DNA of 30,276 nt from a virus: the IMG/VR virus record IMGVR_UViG_3300037847_003835, positions 1 through 30,276 of that record; one strand, 5' to 3'. Positions 22,070 to 30,184 of the stretch are shown one piece after another. The notes beneath the pieces are model-generated. The model worked only from the letters and a program-made list of their open reading frames with translations. It was not told the DNA's origin and did not search any database. Numbering within the stretch: position 1 is the first letter of the stretch; every line of letters starts with the position of its first letter. A program made the translations under genes and the position numbers.

Positions 22070-24346
22070 ATGATGGCTCAAAATCTAGTAGAATATGTTT
22101 TAGATATAAAGACAAAGGCAGCGGAAAAAGGTCTTGATAATGTTGTTGATGCTTTGGAAGACGTTGAGAAGGAACTGAAAAAGACACAAAGAGAAAGTGC
22201 AGATACATCATCCTCTTTTAATAAGTTGAAAAAAGCCGGCATGGCTGTGGGGAAGGTTACGGCTGTTATGGCTGCTGTAGGTGTTGCTGTGTTGGCAGCA
22301 GGAAAAGCCGCTTTTGAAGCCTCTAAGAAGGTTACAGATCTAGTTAACGAGTTGAATGATTTATCTGTTAGAAGTGGGGTATCTGCGAAAACGATACAAG
22401 GACTTAGACAGGCTCTTTTATCTAGTGGACAATCTGCAGAAGGTCTTAACGAAATACTCGGTGCTATCTCCGGACAGTTTGCACAACTTGGAGCAGAAGG
22501 ATCTGCGGTTGAGAAAAAGTTCCTTTCTTTTGGTGTAGCAGTAAGAGATACAAATGGCGATCTTAGATCAAACAATGATATTCTTCTGGATTCTATCAAA
22601 CTATTACAGGGGATCTCTGATTCTTCAGATAGATCAAGAGCATCTGTTGCTTTATTTGGTGAAGCGGGTGCAAAGTTGAATCAAGCACTTGCAGCAGGTG
22701 ATTTTGAAAAGTTCTTATCATTTACAGAAAAGTTTGGTATTGATACAGGACCTGAAGCAAGTAAAGCAGCTGCACATTTTCAATTTGTATTATCAGGATT
22801 AGGAACGGTTTTAAATGGAACACTTCAAAAGTTTGTAACTGCTACAGATGGACAGAATAGATTTATAAAAGGCATGATCAAACTAGGCGGTATCGTAGCA
22901 TTTACAGGATCACTTGTAGAATCCTTTGGTGATGAAATTGGTTTTGTTACTGATAAACTTCTAGACCTTCTCAAGTTTGGAATCAAGCAAACAATACTCA
23001 TTCTAACAGGACCTTTTGCTCTTGCATTAGGATCAATCATCAACAATTTAGAATTGTTTGGAATACAAGTTGATTTTGTGAATAAAGCCATGTCTAGTCT
23101 TGCAAATTTTACGATTGAAACAGTAGATCCTACAAATAGACTATCCAATGCAATAGACAAAGCCAAAGCAGACATGAAAGAATATAATGAAGCTATGGAA
23201 GGGGTCAATATTAATTTAGATGCATTTGGTAACGGTGCAACTGAAGCATCTACTGAAATGAATAATCTAGGGAAAAGCACAGAGGAAACGACAGAAAAAA
23301 TTAGAGATTTAAATGATGTTATAAGTGATCTTTTTGGAAAATTTGTATCTTTTAATATTGATAAATTTGTATCTGATTTTGCAATTGGTTTTGCTGTTAT
23401 TGATAAGATTATAAACAAATCATTTGATGCTTCTAAAATTGATCTATTTGCCAACACATTGAGAAAAAAACTATTTGGTCAAGTTGTACAATTTGCTGAT
23501 ACAAGCGATCCTTTAAAAATTCCTGATATGGTAGTTGAAGCAACTAAATTTACTGGATTTCAGGAATTTCTTGATAAAATGAAATTAGGTGTAGCAGAGA
23601 TCTTTTCTATTGCTGTAAAGGGTTTGGGACGATCTGCATCTAAGATATCAGGAGCATTGAGTAAAGGACTTTCAGCAGGTGCAGCTTTAGCGGTTACAGG
23701 TGTTTTAGCAGTTCTCAAAATTGCTCAAGGACTGGGTCAAAGAGGATCAACTGTTAGAGAAGTAGAAAAGAGTGTCGAAGAAGATATCAGAGCAACAGCA
23801 AAGGCTATAGAACTAGGTCTTCAGGCTCTTCCTAGAATACTCTTTAATGTACTACCTCCGATCCTTATTGAGTTTATTGATCGTTTGATCTTTGGACTAC
23901 TCAAAGGATTCGCTGAACAGTTTAACAATGTGATAAATGTTTTTAAATCTCTTTTCACTAGAGAGGGAAGACAGGAATTAAAAGCACAGAGGGACAGAAG
24001 ACAGGAAGCCAGAGGGGAAGAGTTTAGAAGAAGATTAGAGCAACTTGTCAATATTGCAGGATTCAGATCAGGCGGTCGGTTTCTTCCTTCTGCTAAAGGT
24101 GGAATCAAGTTTACAGGATCGGATGAGGGTCTTGCCATGTTGCATCGTGGGGAGTTTGTCGTGCCAGAGACGGGGCAAATGCCACAAGCAGTCCAAAGAA
24201 CTATGGGCATGGGTCAAGGAGGTATGACTATCAATATTAATGCAGCTGTAGTAGAATCCAATGCTGTTGATGAGTTAGTTAGACAGATTGAGAGAAGGTT
24301 CCAAACATTTGGATCTTCTACTTCTCCCTTATTTGGAGGTCGATGA
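22070..24346 (+). CDS. Tape measure protein (758 aa)
   Basis: A long, mainly helical protein with an N-terminal coiled coil and several hydrophobic stretches: about 53-85 (AVGKVTAVMAAVGVAVLAAG), near 275-300, near 310-335 (ILILTGPFALALGSIINNL), about 537-557 and 590-620. The C-terminus ends in a Gly-rich region (GMGQGGMTININA) and RFQTFGSS. It sets tail length. At about 1.5 angstrom per residue it predicts a tail near 110 nm. No lysozyme or peptidase motif is visible. ATG 22070 or the next ATG may start it, behind AAAGAGG. It overlaps the next gene by 4 bases. Confidence 0.9.
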   Translation: MMAQNLVEYVLDIKTKAAEKGLDNVVDALEDVEKELKKTQRESADTSSSFNKLKKAGMAVGKVTAVMAAVGVAVLAAGKAAFEASKKVTDLVNELNDLSVRSGVSAKTIQGLRQALLSSGQSAEGLNEILGAISGQFAQLGAEGSAVEKKFLSFGVAVRDTNGDLRSNNDILLDSIKLLQGISDSSDRSRASVALFGEAGAKLNQALAAGDFEKFLSFTEKFGIDTGPEASKAAAHFQFVLSGLGTVLNGTLQKFVTATDGQNRFIKGMIKLGGIVAFTGSLVESFGDEIGFVTDKLLDLLKFGIKQTILILTGPFALALGSIINNLELFGIQVDFVNKAMSSLANFTIETVDPTNRLSNAIDKAKADMKEYNEAMEGVNINLDAFGNGATEASTEMNNLGKSTEETTEKIRDLNDVISDLFGKFVSFNIDKFVSDFAIGFAVIDKIINKSFDASKIDLFANTLRKKLFGQVVQFADTSDPLKIPDMVVEATKFTGFQEFLDKMKLGVAEIFSIAVKGLGRSASKISGALSKGLSAGAALAVTGVLAVLKIAQGLGQRGSTVREVEKSVEEDIRATAKAIELGLQALPRILFNVLPPILIEFIDRLIFGLLKGFAEQFNNVINVFKSLFTREGRQELKAQRDRRQEARGEEFRRRLEQLVNIAGFRSGGRFLPSAKGGIKFTGSDEGLAMLHRGEFVVPETGQMPQAVQRTMGMGQGGMTININAAVVESNAVDELVRQIERRFQTFGSSTSPLFGGR

Positions 24347-25203
24347 TGGGTAATGCAAAGTTTTATTATTTTCCTGAGCCTGATGCAAGGCAACTTAGAA
24401 CGATTGATCTAGGTGAGAAACTAGGAGAGTTGTTTTCAGAGTTTCAATATGATGTAGCAGAATCTATTTCGAGGGGTGGAAGAAGATATCTATCACATGG
24501 ATTGCAAAGGGAGTTCGTAACGATTCAACGGGATAGAATGCTATTAGGTGAGGATCTTGCTATCAAGTTAGAATCTATGCAAAATCATCTCGATAGAGGC
24601 GGTTATGTTTCTTTTTGTGCTGATGCTGACAAAGCGTATATACATCCTTTGCTTAATACAGTAGAACAGGGATCTGCTACACAATTATTTGGATCAAATC
24701 CTTTTAAAGATATCACAGGTGCAAATCTTCCTGTTACGGGTGATTATGTAACAATACAGACAGATTCTCCTACATCAATCATAGAGAAGTCAAAGATCGC
24801 AGGAGTTGATGGTTCCTTCTCTTCTTCAACCGGTGGTAGTGTTACTTTTAATCCAAAGATGATATATACATATCCAGAAAGAGCATTTGCACGATATTAT
24901 CGTTTTTGGCCTACATTGAGAAGAGCAGCATCTGACATAGGGCAGAACATTATAACAAATGAGAACGGTCGTTTGTTTTCGCTTAATGTACGATTATATC
25001 TAGATACACATACATTATTTAACTTTCATTCTGGATTTGATGGGATTGATAGATCACCAAACTTCAAACCTTCTGATGTTCCTGCTGCTTCAGGTGGATC
25101 AAATCCATTTACATCTGTAGCTGGTATTTCTAGCACAGAAAGAATTCAAGGTCTAGCAATACTCAACGAGATAGCAAGACAACAGGGTAAGAGCATATTA
25201 TGA
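24343..25203 (+). CDS. Tail tip protein, distal-tail position (286 aa)
   Basis: Not recognised by motif. It lies directly after the tape measure gene and before the large hub-type protein, where distal tail proteins are encoded. The N-terminal part (LGELFSEFQYDVAESISRGG, then LQREFVTIQR) and beta strands with FCADADKAYIHPL suggest a ring-forming tail protein. Helices near the C-terminus end in LAILNEIARQQGKSIL. The next ATG overlaps its stop by 4 bases. Confidence 0.65.
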   Translation: MMGNAKFYYFPEPDARQLRTIDLGEKLGELFSEFQYDVAESISRGGRRYLSHGLQREFVTIQRDRMLLGEDLAIKLESMQNHLDRGGYVSFCADADKAYIHPLLNTVEQGSATQLFGSNPFKDITGANLPVTGDYVTIQTDSPTSIIEKSKIAGVDGSFSSSTGGSVTFNPKMIYTYPERAFARYYRFWPTLRRAASDIGQNIITNENGRLFSLNVRLYLDTHTLFNFHSGFDGIDRSPNFKPSDVPAASGGSNPFTSVAGISSTERIQGLAILNEIARQQGKSIL

Positions 25204-27650
25204 GTTGGGATCTTGAATTTGTCGGGTCTTTAAACAAATCTTCTCTATATGTAAGATATAGACTAGAATTTATTGGTGTTCTTAATGCACTTGGAGAACC
25301 CTTTTCTGTATCAGATGATCAAGGGGTTATTCAGATTGCTAGGGGTTCAGTAAGGATAACAGGATCAAGGGTAATACCTCAAAGATGGTCTGTTTCATTT
25401 GGTGGATTCTCTCTTCAATTATCGGGTGATATTAGATCAATATTGCCAAAGATGAGAAGAGGACAGATCGCGGTTCTTCAATGCTCAATTAATAGGCAAG
25501 GATTCAGAAACCTAGCAATAGGATCACTTGATACGATATCAGGGCAAAGAGGTCTATTCTCGTTGGGTTTTAAAGATCTTCTATCTGCTTTACAAACGTC
25601 ACTAGATACCAGAGCAGGCACAGTTTTTTCGGATACAGATCCTCCTCATTTCTCATTATTTTATGAAGTAGGAAGAACAACAACAACAACTAGTACTTTT
25701 GGGGGTTCTGATGGTACTTTAAATGTAGCAGATGCATCTTTTTTTAAAAAACAAACAGGATCAAAGGGTATTGCCAGAATTACAAATACATCAGTAGACT
25801 TTTATGTATTTTGGACCGGTTCAACAAGTACAACCCTAACAGGATGTACTACAGCAGAATATAACAATACATCTAGAGTATCGGCACCATCAGGATCTAC
25901 GGTTCGCTATTGTGCATGGCTACAAGGAGAACCATATGAGATCCTCGCAAGTATTCTAACGAGTACAGGAACAGGTAACAATGGAGAGTTCGACGTTTAT
26001 CCGGTTGAATGGTCTATAGGTGGGAAGATAGACAAACAGATCTTCGATGTATCAGATGCCAAAAGAGCAAGCAAAGAGATAACAAGATCAGGAGATGCTG
26101 ATTATGATATAGGTTTCGCAGTGGAATCTCCTTTGTCAAATGGATTCAGATCTATTGTAGATATCTTTTTAACTGTGGGCATTTTTCCCGTTTACAGACA
26201 GGATTCGATATCAATTAGAGCCTGTACAGATCCAGAAGGAATAGAGACACGAAAAACACCTGATCTAAGAGCAGAGATATCAGATTATGATATCATTGAT
26301 GTATTATCACATGACTTCTTTTCACCGGATATATCAAACATCTATAGAACTACATACATCAAATATAACTTTACAAATGTTTATTATTCCGGTGGTGTTT
26401 ACAATGGATCTCGTGTTGATTCTCTTCCCGCACTGTCAGAGATAGAGAGAGATTTCAGTTTGTACTATTTAGCAGATCCTGATAATAGACAATCACAAGC
26501 TCTTCAAGATTTGCGTAGATTAAGAGTTTGGGATCTATACATCTCTGAAAGATTGTCTGTTAGATTGCCTTTGCGGTTTGCTACATTGGTGGCCGGTGAT
26601 ATTGTAACTTTTAGATCTAACTATGTTGAGCACTTGTATGATACAGTTGATCCTATCTATAAGGGTAGATATTGCATGGTGTTGGGTTGCGATTACTCAA
26701 TAGATGCTCAAGAGTGTACTGTCACATTAGGCATTCCATCTCCCAAAATGCAAAGAACAGAAGACACAGAAGATTCTGACGGTGCATATAGTGGATGGTT
26801 ACCTAACTCAACATATAACAATACTCAGTTATTTGTATGGTTATCTAGTGATGTAGATATGTCAGAATCCGGTGGAGATGTCACAACATGGATCGATAGA
26901 CAGAACTCCTTTTCATTCTCGAATCAAGCAGGCAACAACAACACGTACAACACAGGAGCAGGATCACCATCTAAATCGATCACTGTCTCAGGTTTTCATT
27001 TTGCTAGATTTGCATTTGGTGATCATGAATTCCTTGCTACAGATTATAATGCAAAAATGGATCTATCGGGTACAGATGGAATTTGTGTAGCTATGTTAAT
27101 AAGGGCCTATGCTGATCCTATTGGTGATACTGATTTTTCAGGCGGTACTTATTATAAGGCCCCTCTTGTAAACTGTGGGAGGTCTTATCAGTTACATCTC
27201 TTAGATTCCTTCTCAGGCTCAACCTATACAAACGCAATAGGCTACGACAACAATACAAACACCTTTCATCAAGATAATCAAGTTGCACCGCCTGACTCAA
27301 ATTGGAAAATTGTGATCTATTCTTCTGCTGATGTTGGTGGTTATAGTGGTGAGGAAGGATTATATGTCAATGGTACAAGAGTCAACACTTCAGATTTTCC
27401 ACCTACAAATGCAGATATTTCTCTCTCTCCTGATTTTCGTATAGGTCGAGATCCTGATATAAACTACACAAATCAAACACAACAATTTAATTTTGCTTTT
27501 GGCTCTTTTGATCTTGCCGAGTTACTATCTTTTTCAATACCTTTACACGATGCAGAACGGGAAAAAGTAGAGGGTTATATTGCTCATAAATTTAAACTAA
27601 CCTCTCTTTTACCTGCTTCTCATCCTTACAAAAACACTGTTCCAACGTAG
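25200..27650 (+). CDS. Tail hub-type protein with C-terminal lectin-like domain (816 aa)
   Basis: Residues about 1-530 form a beta-rich tail tip protein, with RLSVRLPLRFATLVAGDIVTF near 455-475 and a VTLGIPSPKM end, the look of tail hub/baseplate proteins. After an acidic linker (DTEDSDG), residues about 545-816 resemble a concanavalin A/LamG-type lectin sandwich. It opens with LFVWLSSDVDMSES...TTWIDRQ and closes with LAELLSFSIPLHDAEREKVE, GYIAHKF and LPASHPYKN, an ending seen in many such domains. The module probably binds surface sugars of the host. A hub with an attached lectin combines tail closure and adsorption. The assignment of the N-terminal part rests on position. Confidence 0.75.
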   Translation: MSWDLEFVGSLNKSSLYVRYRLEFIGVLNALGEPFSVSDDQGVIQIARGSVRITGSRVIPQRWSVSFGGFSLQLSGDIRSILPKMRRGQIAVLQCSINRQGFRNLAIGSLDTISGQRGLFSLGFKDLLSALQTSLDTRAGTVFSDTDPPHFSLFYEVGRTTTTTSTFGGSDGTLNVADASFFKKQTGSKGIARITNTSVDFYVFWTGSTSTTLTGCTTAEYNNTSRVSAPSGSTVRYCAWLQGEPYEILASILTSTGTGNNGEFDVYPVEWSIGGKIDKQIFDVSDAKRASKEITRSGDADYDIGFAVESPLSNGFRSIVDIFLTVGIFPVYRQDSISIRACTDPEGIETRKTPDLRAEISDYDIIDVLSHDFFSPDISNIYRTTYIKYNFTNVYYSGGVYNGSRVDSLPALSEIERDFSLYYLADPDNRQSQALQDLRRLRVWDLYISERLSVRLPLRFATLVAGDIVTFRSNYVEHLYDTVDPIYKGRYCMVLGCDYSIDAQECTVTLGIPSPKMQRTEDTEDSDGAYSGWLPNSTYNNTQLFVWLSSDVDMSESGGDVTTWIDRQNSFSFSNQAGNNNTYNTGAGSPSKSITVSGFHFARFAFGDHEFLATDYNAKMDLSGTDGICVAMLIRAYADPIGDTDFSGGTYYKAPLVNCGRSYQLHLLDSFSGSTYTNAIGYDNNTNTFHQDNQVAPPDSNWKIVIYSSADVGGYSGEEGLYVNGTRVNTSDFPPTNADISLSPDFRIGRDPDINYTNQTQQFNFAFGSFDLAELLSFSIPLHDAEREKVEGYIAHKFKLTSLLPASHPYKNTVPT

Positions 27651-27656
27651 GCAAAC

Positions 27657-27830
27657 ATGAAAGAATATTGGTGGGTAAGAAAATTACTATATAACGGTGA
27701 GTATTATTATCTGTATGTTGTAAAAGAAGCAGCTATACAAATATATCAAAAGACAGGATTTGAAATAAATATAGATCCTTTAGAGGTCCCTAAAGAAATA
27801 AGAGAAAAAGAAGAGAATAAACATGATTAG
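27657..27830 (+). CDS. Hidden small protein before the lysin (57 aa)
   Basis: This short frame lies between the hub gene and the cell-wall enzyme. It begins MKEYWWVRKLLYNGEYYYLY, is rich in aromatics, and has a charged C-terminus (REKEENKHD). It overlaps the next gene by 8 bases, which supports translation, and it closes a 172-base gap. The function is unknown. The ribosome site is weak (TAGG). Confidence 0.55.
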   Translation: MKEYWWVRKLLYNGEYYYLYVVKEAAIQIYQKTGFEINIDPLEVPKEIREKEENKHD

Positions 27831-28407
27831 ATACTCAATAGATAATCCTCCTGTGATAGATAAGTGTATAGATCTAGGTTTTGCGTGGTTTAAAGGCAAG
27901 TACGATCTAAATATTATCGCTTGTAGGAACATGTTAGAAAGGACAGACACTTTTCAAGATACGATTCATGTAGTGTATTGGGATCAAAAATGGATAGAAT
28001 ATGTTTTCCCTTGTACAACTCACGCAGGTCAACACTATCTTTTGAATCCATCGAGATCGGCAGGGGTTGCAATCCTCAAACATGATCATCAATATAGAAG
28101 CAGTTTCAAGATAGGAATGCGGTCTAGTGGGTATGAATGCCTTGTTCCTTGTAAAGATATTCCTGTTTGGAGAGATGGCAATCGTGATGAGGTTATTGAT
28201 TATGGAGGAGAGGATCACGATTCAGCAGGAATACAAATTCATCGTGCAAATTCTTCTAATACTTCTTTAAGAATAGGAAGATATTCTGCTGGATGTGTAG
28301 TTCTACAGACAGGTTTCGATGACTTCATGAATCTATGTCACAAGCAGGTTAATAACAGAAAAGGATCAACATTTACACTAACAATTCTAAAGGGGATACA
28401 CCTATGA
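27823..28407 (+). CDS. Probable cell-wall hydrolase, YkuD-like (194 aa)
   Basis: The C-terminal half contains GIQIHRANS (H140) and, 15 residues later, GRYSAGCVVLQ (S155, G157, C158). H-x(14-17)-S-x-G-C is the active-site pattern of L,D-transpeptidase/YkuD folds, with Cys as nucleophile. The N-terminal part has KWIEYVFPCTTHAGQHYLLN and IPVWRDGN segments, seen (from memory) in a family of phage proteins placed in lysis regions. Two small membrane proteins follow. I infer an endolysin that cuts peptide cross-links. It lacks a signal peptide, so it needs a holin. ATG 27823 overlaps the 57-aa gene. Confidence 0.65.
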   Translation: MIRYSIDNPPVIDKCIDLGFAWFKGKYDLNIIACRNMLERTDTFQDTIHVVYWDQKWIEYVFPCTTHAGQHYLLNPSRSAGVAILKHDHQYRSSFKIGMRSSGYECLVPCKDIPVWRDGNRDEVIDYGGEDHDSAGIQIHRANSSNTSLRIGRYSAGCVVLQTGFDDFMNLCHKQVNNRKGSTFTLTILKGIHL

Positions 28408-28796
28408 AATTACCTTACGCAACACTTACAAAGATCTTAATGGATCAAATCTATACTACATACATTAGAGTAAGGGCAGCACAAGATCCTGATTCTGATG
28501 GCGGTCGTAAAGTAACTAGAAAAGAAGTATGGGATCTTGTCACCAACTTTATTCTTATAACAGGGATGAAGATGGAAGAACTTATTTCTATAAACAATGG
28601 TATGAAGTACAACGTCCGTTTTAGATGGCAAGTAATACAAGTAATTGTCAAAAGTTTGAACGAACTACCAGAAGCATTTGAAGAAGCAAAAGCCGACGAC
28701 AACAAGATAGATAAACAGGAAGCAATTGAAATAATTGGTCAAATATTGAAAAAATCGATCCCTGAGATTCTTAATCTTGCAGAGGATGAATTATAA
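28404..28796 (+). CDS. Acidic helical protein in the lysis region, unknown (130 aa)
   Basis: A helical, soluble, acidic protein. A DPDSDGGRKV segment near residues 27-36 resembles an imperfect calcium loop, but spacing to the final Glu is wrong for a classic EF-hand. DDNKIDKQEAIEII near the end is a second weak loop-like segment. Its start overlaps the hydrolase stop (ATGA). The function is unknown; it may be a lysis regulator. Confidence 0.7.
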   Translation: MKLPYATLTKILMDQIYTTYIRVRAAQDPDSDGGRKVTRKEVWDLVTNFILITGMKMEELISINNGMKYNVRFRWQVIQVIVKSLNELPEAFEEAKADDNKIDKQEAIEIIGQILKKSIPEILNLAEDEL

Positions 28797-28803
28797 TAGG
28801 CCT

Positions 28804-29031
28804 ATGGATATCTCAACTCTAATTAATGCTGTAACTGGTCAGTTTGGTGCTTTGGTGCTTGCGTGTGTTGTATTGTATAATTTTATGCAACAGCAAAAGC
28901 AACATATGGAGAGACTGTATAACGATAACAAAGAAGATCGTAAATTATATAGAACTACACTTACAAATCTATCACAGAAAATTGATAAGATAGGTGAGGA
29001 TGTAGCAGAGATTAAGAAGGAATTGAGATAA
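28804..29031 (+). CDS. Small membrane protein with coiled coil, holin candidate 1 (75 aa)
   Basis: One N-terminal membrane helix (about FGALVLACVVLYNFM) is followed by a charged helix or coiled coil (TLTNLSQKIDKIGEDVAEIK). This is the shape of BhlA/XhlA-type haemolysin-like holins. ATG 28804 is preferred. The frame reaches back to a TTG at 28777 that would overlap the upstream gene. The stop overlaps the next ATG by one base, and a similar protein follows. Confidence 0.6.
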   Translation: MDISTLINAVTGQFGALVLACVVLYNFMQQQKQHMERLYNDNKEDRKLYRTTLTNLSQKIDKIGEDVAEIKKELR

Positions 29032-29288
29032 TGGAAATGATATATGATATTCTTCTTAATGCGGGCCCTATTGGATTACTAGCTTTATATGCTATTTATT
29101 CAAACTCACAAAGTGAGAAAAAGATTGAAATGCTTTTGCAGCAAAAAGAAGAGAAAGAAGAACAAATTAGAAATAGATGGATTGCAGTGGTTGAAAAAGT
29201 ACAGAAAGAAAGAGATGACATTGAGAAAGATATATCTCGACGATTAGAACACATCGAGAAGATTCTGGAGAAACAGCATGAAAAATGA
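29031..29288 (+). CDS. Small membrane protein with coiled coil, holin candidate 2 (85 aa)
   Basis: The N-terminal membrane helix (AGPIGLLALYAIYS) is followed by a long charged coiled coil (EKKIEMLLQQKEEKEEQ and onward). It resembles its upstream neighbour in build, so the pair may be holin and antiholin, or holin and a spanin-like partner. It overlaps the upstream and downstream genes. Confidence 0.6.
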   Translation: MEMIYDILLNAGPIGLLALYAIYSNSQSEKKIEMLLQQKEEKEEQIRNRWIAVVEKVQKERDDIEKDISRRLEHIEKILEKQHEK

Positions 29289-29550
29289 GACTGAAAATCG
29301 TGCATGTGCTCTAGAGTTGAACAATGTAATCTATGAATTGCAATCAAAAGGTCATTCCGACAACGCAATAGCTAACGGGATTTTATTTGCTCTAAGCATT
29401 CATATCATTAATTCACGATTTTCTGTAAATGAAATTATAGAGCAACTCACAAAACTATTTTACAATATAAAAGCAGAATTGGGAAAACTTGAGGATAATG
29501 ATCAAGTAGATATACAGCAACAAGAGCCAATAAATCAACAATGGGACTAG
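29278..29550 (+). CDS. Last gene of the late operon, unknown (90 aa)
   Basis: A helical soluble protein (ALELNNVIYELQSKGHSDNA, then GILFALSIHIIN) with a Gln/Asp-rich tail. Not recognised. It overlaps the previous gene by 11 bases and is followed by a terminator region. Its place beside the lysis genes is the only clue. Confidence 0.7.
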   Translation: MKNETENRACALELNNVIYELQSKGHSDNAIANGILFALSIHIINSRFSVNEIIEQLTKLFYNIKAELGKLEDNDQVDIQQQEPINQQWD

Positions 29551-29562
29551 TCTGTTGACATA

Positions 29563-29618
29563 AAAAAAACCTTCCTGCTTTTGGTTTTTCCTCCTTTCTC
29601 CTTTAGGGGGGTTTTTTT
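29563..29618 (+). terminator. Terminator region closing the late operon
   Basis: Two overlapping hairpins. AAAAACC (29565-29571) pairs with GGTTTTT (29583-29589). CCTCC (29590-29594) can pair with GGGGG (29606-29610), before seven T at 29612-29618. The outer AAAAAAACC (29563-29571) can also pair with GGTTTTTTT (29610-29618). Confidence 0.75.
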
Positions 29619-29667
29619 CTTTTGCGTAATTATTTTTTTATGTTATAGTTTACATCCGTTCGTCATG

Positions 29668-29704
29668 GCTCTATAGATTGCATCTGATACTATAGGGCTT
29701 TTTT
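29668..29704 (+). terminator. Second rho-independent terminator
   Basis: GCTCTATAG (29668-29676) pairs with CTATAGGGC (29690-29698), 9 bp with one G-U pair and a 13-base loop, followed by TTTTTT. With the terminator at 29563 it insulates the tail-tip cassette from the lysis genes. Confidence 0.75.
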
Positions 29705-29721
29705 CTTTTTGTTGCTTGCTT

Positions 29722-29750
29722 TTGTGCTTTGCAATATATTGTACTATAAT
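29722..29750 (+). promoter_or_regulatory. Promoter of the tail-tip cassette
   Basis: TTGTGC (29722-29727), a 17-base spacer and a perfect TATAAT (29745-29750) lie directly after the terminator. This should drive the 136-aa gene and, across the contig joint, the 86-aa and fibre genes. Confidence 0.6.
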
Positions 29751-29773
29751 ATCAAAAAAGCAGGAAAAGAGAT

Positions 29774-30184
29774 ATGGGAATGAGTGACGCGAGATCCACA
29801 GGATCAGTTTCTGGTATAGGCACAACATACGATATAACAAAGAAAATAGAGATTGATCTAGGTTATACTCCTAGAACAGCTCGTTTTATTGCACACGTAT
29901 CACTAATAAATATTCAATGTTCAAATGCATCTCATTCAAATCATCCATCTGAGATAACTGTCTGTATTTCTGAAGATGCAGCCGGTGATCAAATGGTTCT
30001 CACAGATACAGTTACAGATTTACAAAGAGGCCTAACTGATACAAACTCCTCAACGGGAATCATCAGAATAGATGGGATCATTTCTTTGGACACTGCTGAC
30101 ACAGTCTATGCACATGTAAAAACAAATCAGGGAACCTTAACGATTGATCAGATAGTGATAACTTATAACGATGGGAAGAGATAA
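29774..30184 (+). CDS. Small virion-type beta protein, first of the tail-tip cassette (136 aa)
   Basis: A Ser/Thr/Ile-rich, beta-strand protein (KKIEIDLGYTPRTARFIAHV, then repeated short strands and QIVITYNDGKR). There is no enzyme motif. It precedes the 86-aa protein and fibre on the circular map, and 2 bases separate its stop from the next ATG, so it is likely part of the tail tip or a fibre-associated protein. ATG 29774 follows AGGA by 8 bases; ATG 29780 is an alternative. No family is recognised. Confidence 0.65.
   Translation: MGMSDARSTGSVSGIGTTYDITKKIEIDLGYTPRTARFIAHVSLINIQCSNASHSNHPSEITVCISEDAAGDQMVLTDTVTDLQRGLTDTNSSTGIIRIDGIISLDTADTVYAHVKTNQGTLTIDQIVITYNDGKR

Noticed and set aside
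22825-23457. 210-aa open frame on the minus strand within the tape measure gene
   Set aside because: It is the antisense of a long, convincing tape measure gene and has no ribosome site or family likeness. Low-complexity codon bias of the + strand gene explains it.
29555-29560. TTGACA as a promoter -35 box
   Set aside because: No -10 hexamer lies 16-18 bases downstream, and the site runs straight into a terminator.
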